Source: an uncultured Lentisphaeraceae bacterium (lineage in GTDB: Bacteria > Verrucomicrobiota > Kiritimatiellia > RFP12 > DVOR01). Taken from it: 49,501 nucleotides of DNA. The stretch lies in contig CASEMQ010000044.1 of the NCBI GenBank assembly GCA_949289005.1, positions 1 to 49,501 on the forward strand. Direction: 5' to 3'. Below are positions 1 through 6,566 of this stretch, one piece after another (positions within the stretch are counted from its first letter, which is position 1; each line of letters begins with the position of its first letter). A program made the position numbers and the translations under genes. Under the pieces are notes generated by a model, which worked only from the letters and a program-made list of their open reading frames with translations, made no database searches and had not been told where the DNA came from.

Positions 1-197
1 AATGCCATCCTCCTCCGCCAACAGTGCGAGAAAACCCTCCGGAGGCTCTTTGTGACGCAAAACCCCTGACCTTTTCCCCTCTCTGTCCCTCGGGGCGGCA
101 TGCCGCCCCGAGGGACAGAGAGGGCCGGTGCACTTTTCAATGACACATTCAACCAACCATCTATCCCTCCTTCGGTGCACTTTTCAATTGACACATT
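1..197. mobile_element. probable end of an IS21-like element (partial, continues off window)
   Basis: Two near-identical copies of a 23-24 bp motif (cggtgcacttttcaa-tgacacatt) lie at 126-149 and 173-197; the second has one extra T. Read on the minus strand each begins TGTCA and continues TTGAAAAGTGCACC. That style of repeated terminal motif is what IS21-family elements carry at their ends, which places the element body to the left, outside the window. Positions 1-69 can be read as a 22-codon tail ending in TGA, but I do not recognise it. No transposase is visible, so the family assignment is inference from end structure only. Confidence 0.4.
77..124. repeat. 48-bp perfect palindrome
   Basis: Positions 77-100 and 101-124 are exact reverse complements with no spacer (arms read cccctctctgtccctcgggg and onward to the centre at 100/101). 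It lies immediately inside the terminal-repeat-like motifs of the putative IS end. It could act as a very stable bidirectional transcription stop or as part of the element end. No T-tract follows either arm. Confidence 0.9.
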
Positions 198-210
198 ACG
201 GTAGGTCTAA

Positions 211-789
211 ATGTCGCGGTTGCATTTGGAGGATTATCGGAACCGGCACAGCCTGCGGAGCAAGGTGGCGCGGGGTGTGTGGATGGCGGTGTGGGCGGTG
301 TTGTTCCGGCCGACGCCGCGGGGGAGTCTCTTCCGGCCGTGGCGGGCGTTTTTGTTGCGGTGCTTCGGGGCGCGGCTGGGGCGCGGGGCGAACGTGTTGC
401 CCTCGTGCCGGGTGTGGCAGCCGTGGCGGCTGACGATGGGGGCGCACAGCTGCCTCTCCGAGCGGGTGGATTGCTACAACGCGGCCGAGATTGTCATCGG
501 CGAGCAGGCCGTGGTCTCGCAAGACGCCTTCCTCTGCACGGCCTCGCACGACATCTCAAGTCCCATCATGGAGCTGACCACCGCGCCGATCGTCATCGGC
601 CCGCAGGCGTGGGTCTGCGCGCGGGCGGTGGTGCTTCCGGGCGTGACCGTCGGCGAGGGCGCCGTCCTGGCCGCCGCCGCGGTCGCCCCCAAGGACATCG
701 CGCCCTGGACCGTCGCCGCCGGCAACCCCGCCCGCCCCATCGGCCGCCGCGCCTTGGCCGAGCCTGGACAAGAAAACAGTGGGCTGTGA
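211..789 (+). CDS. WcaF-like LbH acyltransferase (putative colanic-acid/exopolysaccharide O-acetyltransferase)
   Basis: 192 residues with left-handed beta-helix hexapeptide repeats from about residue 85 to 175 (for example IVIGEQAVVS, VLPGVTVGEGAVLAAAA) and the usual terminal AGNPARPIG. The family transfers acetyl groups from acetyl-CoA to sugars; the N-terminal 70 residues resemble WcaF-type proteins. The ATG follows a weak taggtctaa leader. The last residues (ENSGL) and the stop codon lie inside the family 2 repeat, so the C-terminus is probably repeat-derived. It faces the GH3 gene. A polysaccharide substrate is inferred from family and from the EPS locus nearby. Confidence 0.8.
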   Translation: MSRLHLEDYRNRHSLRSKVARGVWMAVWAVLFRPTPRGSLFRPWRAFLLRCFGARLGRGANVLPSCRVWQPWRLTMGAHSCLSERVDCYNAAEIVIGEQAVVSQDAFLCTASHDISSPIMELTTAPIVIGPQAWVCARAVVLPGVTVGEGAVLAAAAVAPKDIAPWTVAAGNPARPIGRRALAEPGQENSGL

Positions 790-910
790 GCAGTGAACAG
801 AGCTCCTCTGCGGGGCGACGGTACGATTTCCTTTTTAAGGTTTGCCCGTCGCCCCGTATGGGGCGTCCTGTTCACTGTTCACTGTTCACTGCTTACTGCT
901 TACTATTCAC
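772..910. repeat. family 2 dispersed palindromic repeat, copy 1 (between convergent genes)
   Basis: Both ends carry GTGAACAG/CTGTTCAC heptamer runs (gcagtgaacag near 790-800, ctgttcactgttcactg near 869-890). The middle holds an 11-bp perfect stem, 811-821 with 846-856, whose loop contains tttccttttt. The stop codons of both flanking convergent genes lie within it. Its shape suits a shared bidirectional terminator. Related copies are at about 17.47, 39.9, 43.15, 48.18 and 48.8 kb. Confidence 0.75.
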
Positions 911-3499
911 CAAGGCTTCCCACTCGTCGCGGGGGAGGGGGATGCGGTGGAGGATGTCGCGGGAGGATTTGCCGATGGCGAGGGTGAAGGTGCCGGCCTC
1001 GTGGCGCCAGCCGGGGAGGGCTTCGTCCCACCAGGCGAAGGCGCGGGGGCCGAGTTCCATTTCCGCGACGGTCGTCTCGCCGGGGGCGAGGCGGACTTTG
1101 GCGAAGGCGGCGAGCCGGCGGGGTTCGCGGGGGACGGTGGAGTCGGCGGGGGGCTCGACGTAGACTTGGACGACGGCGGCGCCGGGGCGTTTGCCGGTGT
1201 TGGTGACGGGGACGCGGACGGTGACGGCCTCGCCCCAGGCGCTGACCTTGGGCTCGCCGAAGGCGAAGGTGGCGTAGCCGAGGCCATAACCGAAGGGGAA
1301 GAGGGGCGCGATGCCCTTGGCGTCGAACCAGCGGTAGCCCACGAGGATGCCTTCCTTGTGGCGGACGACGTCGGGGGCGTAGTCGTTCAGCGCGTGGGCG
1401 GGGGAATCGGCCAGGCGCTTGGGCCAGGTTTGGCAGAGGCGGCCGGCGGGCTCGCGCTTGCCGAGGAGGACGTCGGCGACGGCGCGGCCGGTCTCCTGCC
1501 CCAGGAAGGAGAGGTTGAGCAGGGTGGGGGCGCGGTCGACCCAGGGCATGGCCACGGGGCTGCCGGCCTGGACGAGAACCGCGGTGCGGGGGTTGACGCC
1601 CAGGAGCGCCGCGATGGCGGCATCGTCCTGCGGGAGCAGGCCCATGTCGGGGCGGTCGCCGCCCTCGCACTCCTTGGCGCGGCCGTGGCCCTTGCGGTTG
1701 CCGGTGACGAGGAGGACGAGGTCGGCCGTCTTGGCGCGGGCGATGAGATCGCGGTAGTCCACGCCGCGCTCGGAGGGGCGCTGCCAGCCGAAGGCGAAGG
1801 CGGCCTCGCCGCCGGCCTGGCGGTAGTCCACGGCCAGCGCGTAGGTCCGGCCCTTGACGAGGGTCACCTCGGCGGTGACGGTGCGGGCGGCGCCGTCGGC
1901 CCAGGCGTCGATGACGCGCTTGCCGTCGAGGGAGACACGCACGCCGTCGTCGCACGTGGCGCCGAGGATGTAGGCGCCGCTCTCGGGCGCGCGGAAGGTG
2001 GTCTTCCAGCGCATGGAGAAGTTGGTGGCCTTGGCGTCGGCCGGGGCCAGGGCGGGGGCGCGGATAAAGCCGGCGGCGACGGGGCCGCCCGCGAGCGCGT
2101 CGTTGGCGAAGCGCTCCCACAGCCAGCCGCGGTCGATCATGCCGGCGTCGGCGTTGCGGTTGGGGTTCTCGGTGACCAGGCAGGCGTCGGGCAGGGGCGC
2201 GAGCGCCGTCTTGGGCGCGGGGAAGGGCGCGTAATCGATCGTGGCGCCCGGGAGCGCCTCGCGCAGCCCCTCCAGGATGGTGACATCATAGGGCGGCTTG
2301 CCCTCGGCGCTCCAGCCGCCATCCACGTCCGTGTGCGTGGCGATCTCGCCCACGACGAGGACGCGCTTGAGCGCGGCGGCGTCAAGCGGGAGCAACCCGG
2401 CCTCGTTCTTCAGCAGCACCATGCCATCGGCGGCGATCTCGCGGGCCAGCGCCTGATGCTCCGGGGTGTTGATGGCGCCCGTGGCGCGCGGCTGTCCATC
2501 GAGCATGTGCAGCTTGGCCTCGACGTAAAGCACGCGCCGCGCCATGTCGTCCAGCCGGCCCATCGGCACCTGGCCCTCACGGACGGCGCGCGCCAGCGGC
2601 TCTTTGAAATAGCGGATGGCACGCCCCGCGTTCATCTCCACGTCCGTCCCCGCGTTCGCGGCGGCCACCGTCGAGCGCATGCTGCCCCAGTCGCTGACCA
2701 CGAAACCCGGGAAGCCCCACTCGCCCTTCAGCACCGTGTCGTTCAGCCACGCGTTGTCGCCGCACTGCAAGCCATTGAGGGAATTGTAGGCATTCATCAC
2801 CGTCAGCGCGCCACCCTCCTTCACCGCCGCCTCGAAGGCCGGCAGATAAATCTCGCGCAACGTGCGCCAATCCGGCCGCGCGTCCACCCGCGTCCGGTTG
2901 CGCTCCTGGCTGTTCACCGCGAAATGCTTGATGCACGCCGCCACGTCGCGCGACTGTATCCCCTGCACGATCGGCACCGCCAGGCGCGCCGTCAGCGTCG
3001 GGTCCTCCCCCAGATACTCATAATTGCGCCCGCAGAGCGGCGTGCGCGCGATGTTCAGCCCCGGCCCCAACATCACATCCTTGCCGCGCGCCCGCGCCTC
3101 CTCCCCCAGCGCCTCCCCGAAACGCCGCGCCAGATCCACGTCCCACGTCTGCGCCAACGCCGTCAACGCCGGGAAAACCGTCGCCGCGTCCCGCAAATCC
3201 CCCCGCGGATATTCCGCCCCAAAGTCCGCCCGTCGCACCTCCGCGCGCACCGTGAACGGCCCGTCCGAAAACGCCAGCTCCTTCGGGATCCCCTTCTCCG
3301 GGATCGCGTCCAGATACATCGTCGCGTTCCCATGCGTCAGGCGCAGCTTCTCCTCCGTCGACAGCCGCCCCAGGATCGCCTCCGCCTGATCCCGCGCATC
3401 CGCGTCCACCGGCGCCACCTCCGGCCCCCGCCGCGTACACGCCGCCAGCCCCGCCAACGCCACCAAGCCAACCCCACGCCAAAAAACGCCACGCTTCAT
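893..3499 (-). CDS. glycoside hydrolase family 3 lipoprotein with PA14 insert (beta-glucosidase-like)
   Basis: 868 residues. The start at 3499 is chosen over an upstream in-frame ATG because ggaaaggag lies 7 nt before it and it opens a lipoprotein signal peptide (lipobox LAAC, Cys21). The GH3 N-domain shows KHF at 191-193 and the nucleophile motif VVSDW with Asp270. It is followed by the GH3 C-domain, a PA14-like insert (about residues 455-580) and a fibronectin-III-like tail. GH3 enzymes remove terminal beta-linked sugars; a lipoprotein would act on the cell surface or in the periplasm. The last residues (VNSKQ) and the stop come from the family 2 repeat. The exact substrate cannot be read. 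Confidence 0.9.
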   Translation of the reverse strand: MKRGVFWRGVGLVALAGLAACTRRGPEVAPVDADARDQAEAILGRLSTEEKLRLTHGNATMYLDAIPEKGIPKELAFSDGPFTVRAEVRRADFGAEYPRGDLRDAATVFPALTALAQTWDVDLARRFGEALGEEARARGKDVMLGPGLNIARTPLCGRNYEYLGEDPTLTARLAVPIVQGIQSRDVAACIKHFAVNSQERNRTRVDARPDWRTLREIYLPAFEAAVKEGGALTVMNAYNSLNGLQCGDNAWLNDTVLKGEWGFPGFVVSDWGSMRSTVAAANAGTDVEMNAGRAIRYFKEPLARAVREGQVPMGRLDDMARRVLYVEAKLHMLDGQPRATGAINTPEHQALAREIAADGMVLLKNEAGLLPLDAAALKRVLVVGEIATHTDVDGGWSAEGKPPYDVTILEGLREALPGATIDYAPFPAPKTALAPLPDACLVTENPNRNADAGMIDRGWLWERFANDALAGGPVAAGFIRAPALAPADAKATNFSMRWKTTFRAPESGAYILGATCDDGVRVSLDGKRVIDAWADGAARTVTAEVTLVKGRTYALAVDYRQAGGEAAFAFGWQRPSERGVDYRDLIARAKTADLVLLVTGNRKGHGRAKECEGGDRPDMGLLPQDDAAIAALLGVNPRTAVLVQAGSPVAMPWVDRAPTLLNLSFLGQETGRAVADVLLGKREPAGRLCQTWPKRLADSPAHALNDYAPDVVRHKEGILVGYRWFDAKGIAPLFPFGYGLGYATFAFGEPKVSAWGEAVTVRVPVTNTGKRPGAAVVQVYVEPPADSTVPREPRRLAAFAKVRLAPGETTVAEMELGPRAFAWWDEALPGWRHEAGTFTLAIGKSSRDILHRIPLPRDEWEALVNSKQ

Positions 3500-3845
3500 G
3501 CTCACGCTCCTTTCCAAAGCCGGCCGCACCCGCGGCCCGATTGCTTCACGCATCGCAAACCGATCCGTCAGTCCGCCGCTCATCGGCCCCATCCGCTCGG
3601 TCGCCGCCCGTGGGCCCCGCCGTGTCCGCTCCCTTCCATCCGGTTTCCCGACATCACCACCAGTCTAGCCCATCGCCCCCCGCCCCGCAACCCCAATCGC
3701 CCCCCTCCCCACCCCTGCGTCCCCCACAACGCACCGGTTGCCATGAAAGGACGCTTCGATTAAAATATGGGCATTCTGTTGGATGCGTAGGATTTCCTTT
3801 GGCCTCTTGGAAAACACACGTGCAACTAAATAGGAGCGAAACCAA
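3500..3845. other. divergent intergenic region, GH3 / rhuM
   Basis: 346 bp between divergently transcribed genes. The half next to GH3 is pyrimidine-rich without clear structure; a weak minus-strand TAGACT (3662-3667) could be its -10. The half next to rhuM is AT-rich and carries a good promoter (listed separately). No small gene is supported. Confidence 0.5.
3738..3766 (+). promoter_or_regulatory. sigma70-like promoter of the RhuM gene
   Basis: TTGCCA (3738-3743), a 17-bp spacer and TAAAAT (3761-3766), in locally AT-rich DNA about 80 bp before the ATG. It differs in style from the extended -10 sites of the host-like genes, as expected if this gene arrived with its own promoter. Confidence 0.55.
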
Positions 3846-4898
3846 ATGGAGGAAAGCGAAGATGAGCCAACCCTCGACCAAGGCGAGATTGTAATTTACC
3901 GGGCAGAGGATGGGCTCACAAAAGTAGAGTGTCGATTTGAAGACGAAACCGTTTGGTTGACGCAACAGCAGCTGGCGGATTTGTTTCACACATCCAGGAG
4001 CAACATTGCCGAGCATGTCAGCCATATCTACGAGGAAGGCGAGCTGGAAGAAGCCTCAACTTGTCGGAAATTCCGACAAGTTCGGGTGGAATGCAACCGC
4101 CAAGTGACGCGCACGGTGTTCTTCTACAATCTCGATATGATTATCTCCCTGGGCTATCGGGTGAAATCCACGATTGCCACACACTTCCGCCGTTGGGCAA
4201 CGGCACGACTGCGTGAATATTTGGTCAAAGGCTTTACGATGGATGACGACCGCCTGAAGAATCTGGGCGGCGGCAACTACTGGCACGAGTTGCTGGAACG
4301 TATCCGAGACATCCGCTCTTCGGAAAAAGTCATGTATCGTCAGGTACTCGATTTGTACGCCACCAGCGTGGACTACAATCCCAAAAGTGCGGAATCCATT
4401 GCGTTCTTCAAGATGGTACAGAACAAACTGCATTACGCCGCACATGGCCACACGGCCGCAGAAGTGATTTATACGCGAGCCGATGCCGACAAACCTTTCA
4501 TGGGGCTCACAACATTCTCCGGGGACGTCCCAACCGTAAAAGACATCGGAATTGCCAAGAACTATCTGACGGAAGAAGAACTGCGCGTCTTGAACCGGAT
4601 TGTATCCGGCTATTTTGACTTTGCCGAGATCCAGGCCATTCGCCACCGTCCCATGTATATGAGCGATTATGTGGCGCAACTCGACACGATTCTCCGGGCA
4701 ACGGGCGGGGACGTGCTGACCCATGCCGGCACAATCAGCCACGCGCAGGCAATGAAAAAGGCAAAGGCGGAATACAAACGCTACCAGGCACAAACACTCT
4801 CACCTGTTGAGAAAGACTACCTGAACGCCATCAAACGATTGGAGCAATCAGCCAAACGCAAAGCGAAAAAGCAAGAAAATGCCCCAAAGGCTGATTGA
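3846..4898 (+). CDS. rhuM: RhuM family protein
   Basis: 350 residues, full length for the RhuM (virulence_RhuM) family. Recognisable pieces are WLTQQQLADLFHTSRSNI (winged-helix-like, about 37-54), CRKFRQV (about 73-79), YNLDMIISLGYRVKS and a C-terminal domain ending in a Lys-rich tail. The family was named from a Salmonella pathogenicity island and is scattered across bacteria with mobile DNA; its biochemical role is not established. The gene is clearly less GC-rich than its neighbours and has its own promoter, so recent transfer is likely. A 25-bp perfect palindrome (4058-4082) inside the CDS recurs downstream. Confidence 0.85.
   Translation: MEESEDEPTLDQGEIVIYRAEDGLTKVECRFEDETVWLTQQQLADLFHTSRSNIAEHVSHIYEEGELEEASTCRKFRQVRVECNRQVTRTVFFYNLDMIISLGYRVKSTIATHFRRWATARLREYLVKGFTMDDDRLKNLGGGNYWHELLERIRDIRSSEKVMYRQVLDLYATSVDYNPKSAESIAFFKMVQNKLHYAAHGHTAAEVIYTRADADKPFMGLTTFSGDVPTVKDIGIAKNYLTEEELRVLNRIVSGYFDFAEIQAIRHRPMYMSDYVAQLDTILRATGGDVLTHAGTISHAQAMKKAKAEYKRYQAQTLSPVEKDYLNAIKRLEQSAKRKAKKQENAPKAD
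4058..4082. repeat. 25-bp palindrome inside rhuM
   Basis: Arms AACTTGTCGGAA / TTCCGACAAGTT around a central A at 4070. It encodes the conserved CRKFRQV segment of RhuM. The same 25 bp occur as the core of the 47-bp palindrome at 4953-4999. Confidence 0.9.
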
Positions 4899-4952
4899 CC
4901 GAGGCCGACAGCCCCGCCGGCGACTTGGGCGCCACGCACTGCTACGCCTCAA

Positions 4953-4999
4953 CGACGCGTCCCAACTTGTCGGAAATTCCGACAAGTTGGGACGCGTCG
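4953..4999. repeat. 47-bp perfect palindrome sharing its core with rhuM
   Basis: 23-bp arms around a central A at 4976 (left arm cgacgcgtcccaacttgtcg then gaa). The inner 25 bp are identical to the palindrome inside the rhuM coding sequence 895 bp upstream. It starts 55 bp after the rhuM stop. It could be a transcription stop, an operator, or a mobile palindrome that captured or donated the core. Confidence 0.9.
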
Positions 5000-5128
5000 C
5001 TCGTCGGCATAGTTATGCCCACCCAATTCACATTTTTCGCGTCCCCATCAATAATGTCCGGGGAAAATCGCCGGCGACGCGGGAACCGTGGATGGCGCGG
5101 GGTGAGGCGAAACGTCGGCGGATCCCGT

Positions 5129-5295
5129 GGATTGACACGGCGTGTCTCAGGGGTGGATACGCCGTATCCCGCATCGAGACACGGCGTGTCTCGCGAAATG
5201 ACCCCGCGTATAGATTGAAAAGACGCATCAAAGGTCAATCGGGCACGGGCAGCTTTCAACACGTTTTCAACACATTGCGCAGAGTTATCGACAGG
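5129..5295 (+). repeat. family 1 structured repeat, copy A
   Basis: Three odd palindromes centred at 5140, 5162 and 5184 (GACACG-G-CGTGTC, GGATACG-C-CGTATCC, GAGACACG-G-CGTGTCTC), exactly 22 bp apart. Then come GCGAAATGACCCCGCG, ATTGAAAA (5214), TTCAACACGTTTTCAACA (5255) and AGTTATCGACAGG (5283). TTGAAAA can pair with TTTTCAA. The landmark spacings of 30, 41 and 28 nt are the same in copies B and C. Confidence 0.9.
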
Positions 5296-5480
5296 CGAAA
5301 AATGCCGGAGATGTGGAAGCACAGGTCGTGCAGATTGGGGGCGGATCTTTCTCCGCCTCGCCTCGGCCTTTGCTTGGCCACCTTCCTTTTGCTTGCTCTT
5401 CTTTCTTTCACCTGCGCAATACCGTTGCGGACGATTCATTCTTCGGCCGGGCCGATGGCACGGCATGACGCTTGCGGATT

Positions 5481-5489
5481 TGGTACACT
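5481..5489 (+). promoter_or_regulatory. extended -10 promoter of the GT2 gene (possibly leaderless)
   Basis: TGGTACACT, with the -10 hexamer ending 9 nt before the ATG at 5499. Initiation about 7 nt downstream would leave a leader of only a few nucleotides. No -35 or ribosome binding site is evident. Confidence 0.45.
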
Positions 5490-5498
5490 AGGGCCGCT

Positions 5499-6566
5499 AT
5501 GAAACCACAGGCACAAACGGCAACGCCATCCCAAAAAGAAGGACAGTCGCCCTTCTTCTCCGTGATTGTGCCCGTCTACAACGTGGCGCCCTACCTCGGC
5601 GAATGCCTCGATTCCGTCCTCGCGCAGACCTTCACGGACTGGGAATGTCTCTGTACCGACGACGGCAGCAAGGACGGCTCCGACCTTATCCTCGATGCCT
5701 ACGCCCGCTGCGACCCCCGCTTCCGTATCGTCCACCAGTCCAACGCCGGCGTCTCCGCCGCCCGCAACCGTGCCCTCGACCGTTTTCGCGGCCAATGGGT
5801 CGGCTTCCTTGACGGGGACGATGTGATTGCGTTCGATTTGTTCCGTCAAGTCAAAACAGGGACGAGGGATGTTTCCGCCATCCATTTTGCTTTGACTCGG
5901 AATCGGGATGAGTTGGGGAAATCGGATAGACAGTCGCGGATGCGTGTCGTAGGGAGGCAAGCCATCCATGCGTGGATGACGGAGACGTACCCTGTTTTGA
6001 GAAAAGGCGCCGCCTGTTCTTTTTTTATCAAAAAAGAACAGGCGGCGTCAAGTAGATTTATCCCAGGAATGCGGTTGGGGGAAGATTGTTTCTTTTTGTT
6101 TGACGTGCTTCTTCGCGTAGAATCGCTCGAGGAAATCGATTTGGTTGGGTATTGGTATCGGGATCGGGCAGGATCGGCAATGAAGTCGCATACGGCGCAA
6201 GATGGGATTTTGTTTATTGATGCTAGTATTTACCGTTGGCGAAAAAATGTTATATTTTTGAGAAAAAAGGTTAGGGAGCGTGCGGCAGAGGCGCTGACAT
6301 TACAAGTCTGTTGGTGTATTATCGTTTGGGGGCAGGAATGTGCTTGGGGAGATTCGCGGAGTACGAAGCAAGCTGTTTTTGAGGCATTGGAGGCGTTTAG
6401 AGAGGCGGGGATATATCGGTCTAAGGTGTTAAAGCGGACCTTTAGACTCGCCTTCATGTTTTGTCATTTTTTACGATCGATGTGGTTTGTCCAGATACCA
6501 ACAATGACCACATTGTGTCGTTGGATTGGTAATATGTGGAAGTTCAGAGCGACGAAAGAGCAATAA
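5499..6566 (+). CDS. glycosyltransferase family 2
   Basis: 355 residues. The ATG at 5499 is preferred over an upstream in-frame TTG. The GT-A fold starts at FFSVIVPVYNV, with the nucleotide-sugar motif TDDGSKDG (about 53-60) and the metal-binding DGDD (105-108). It likely adds a sugar to a lipid-linked repeat unit of the surface polysaccharide. It opens the cluster and shares TAATG with the next gene. G+C drops abruptly just after the DGDD codons (about 5825), so the N-terminal third looks native and the rest foreign. An 18-bp perfect stem (6008-6025 with 6030-6047) lies inside the C-terminal part. Confidence 0.88.
   Translation: MKPQAQTATPSQKEGQSPFFSVIVPVYNVAPYLGECLDSVLAQTFTDWECLCTDDGSKDGSDLILDAYARCDPRFRIVHQSNAGVSAARNRALDRFRGQWVGFLDGDDVIAFDLFRQVKTGTRDVSAIHFALTRNRDELGKSDRQSRMRVVGRQAIHAWMTETYPVLRKGAACSFFIKKEQAASSRFIPGMRLGEDCFFLFDVLLRVESLEEIDLVGYWYRDRAGSAMKSHTAQDGILFIDASIYRWRKNVIFLRKKVRERAAEALTLQVCWCIIVWGQECAWGDSRSTKQAVFEALEAFREAGIYRSKVLKRTFRLAFMFCHFLRSMWFVQIPTMTTLCRWIGNMWKFRATKEQ
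6008..6047. repeat. 18-bp perfect inverted repeat inside the GT2 gene
   Basis: Left arm 6008-6025 (cgccgcctgttctttttt), loop TATC, right arm 6030-6047. It is within coding sequence (AACSFFIKKEQAAS) and resembles a terminator stem with the T-run inside the arm. Confidence 0.85.

Larger units (their letters stand above)
4899..5498. other. 600-bp gene-free stretch downstream of rhuM
   Basis: Holds the 47-bp palindrome (4953-4999), family 1 repeat copy A (5129-5295), and a C/T-rich segment (about 5345-5415) with a small cctcggcctttgcttggcc hairpin before the GT2 promoter. No ORF here has a credible start and protein-like composition. Confidence 0.6.

Noticed and set aside
842..3763. 973-codon open frame on the plus strand opposite the GH3 gene
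   Set aside because: Antisense shadow caused by high third-position G+C; Gly/Ala/Arg-rich composition and no domain, whereas the minus frame is a full GH3 enzyme.
5129..5295. Family 1 copy A as a CRISPR array
   Set aside because: The 22-bp units are contiguous imperfect palindromes with no spacers, and no cas genes are present.
5129..5295. Family 1 element as the chromosomal origin
   Set aside because: Three dispersed copies, none beside dnaA, dnaN or gidA and none with an AT-rich unwinding region.
5436..5969. 177-codon minus-strand frame opposite the 5' end of the GT2 gene
   Set aside because: No ribosome site or domain, and it overlaps conserved GT2 motifs in the other strand.
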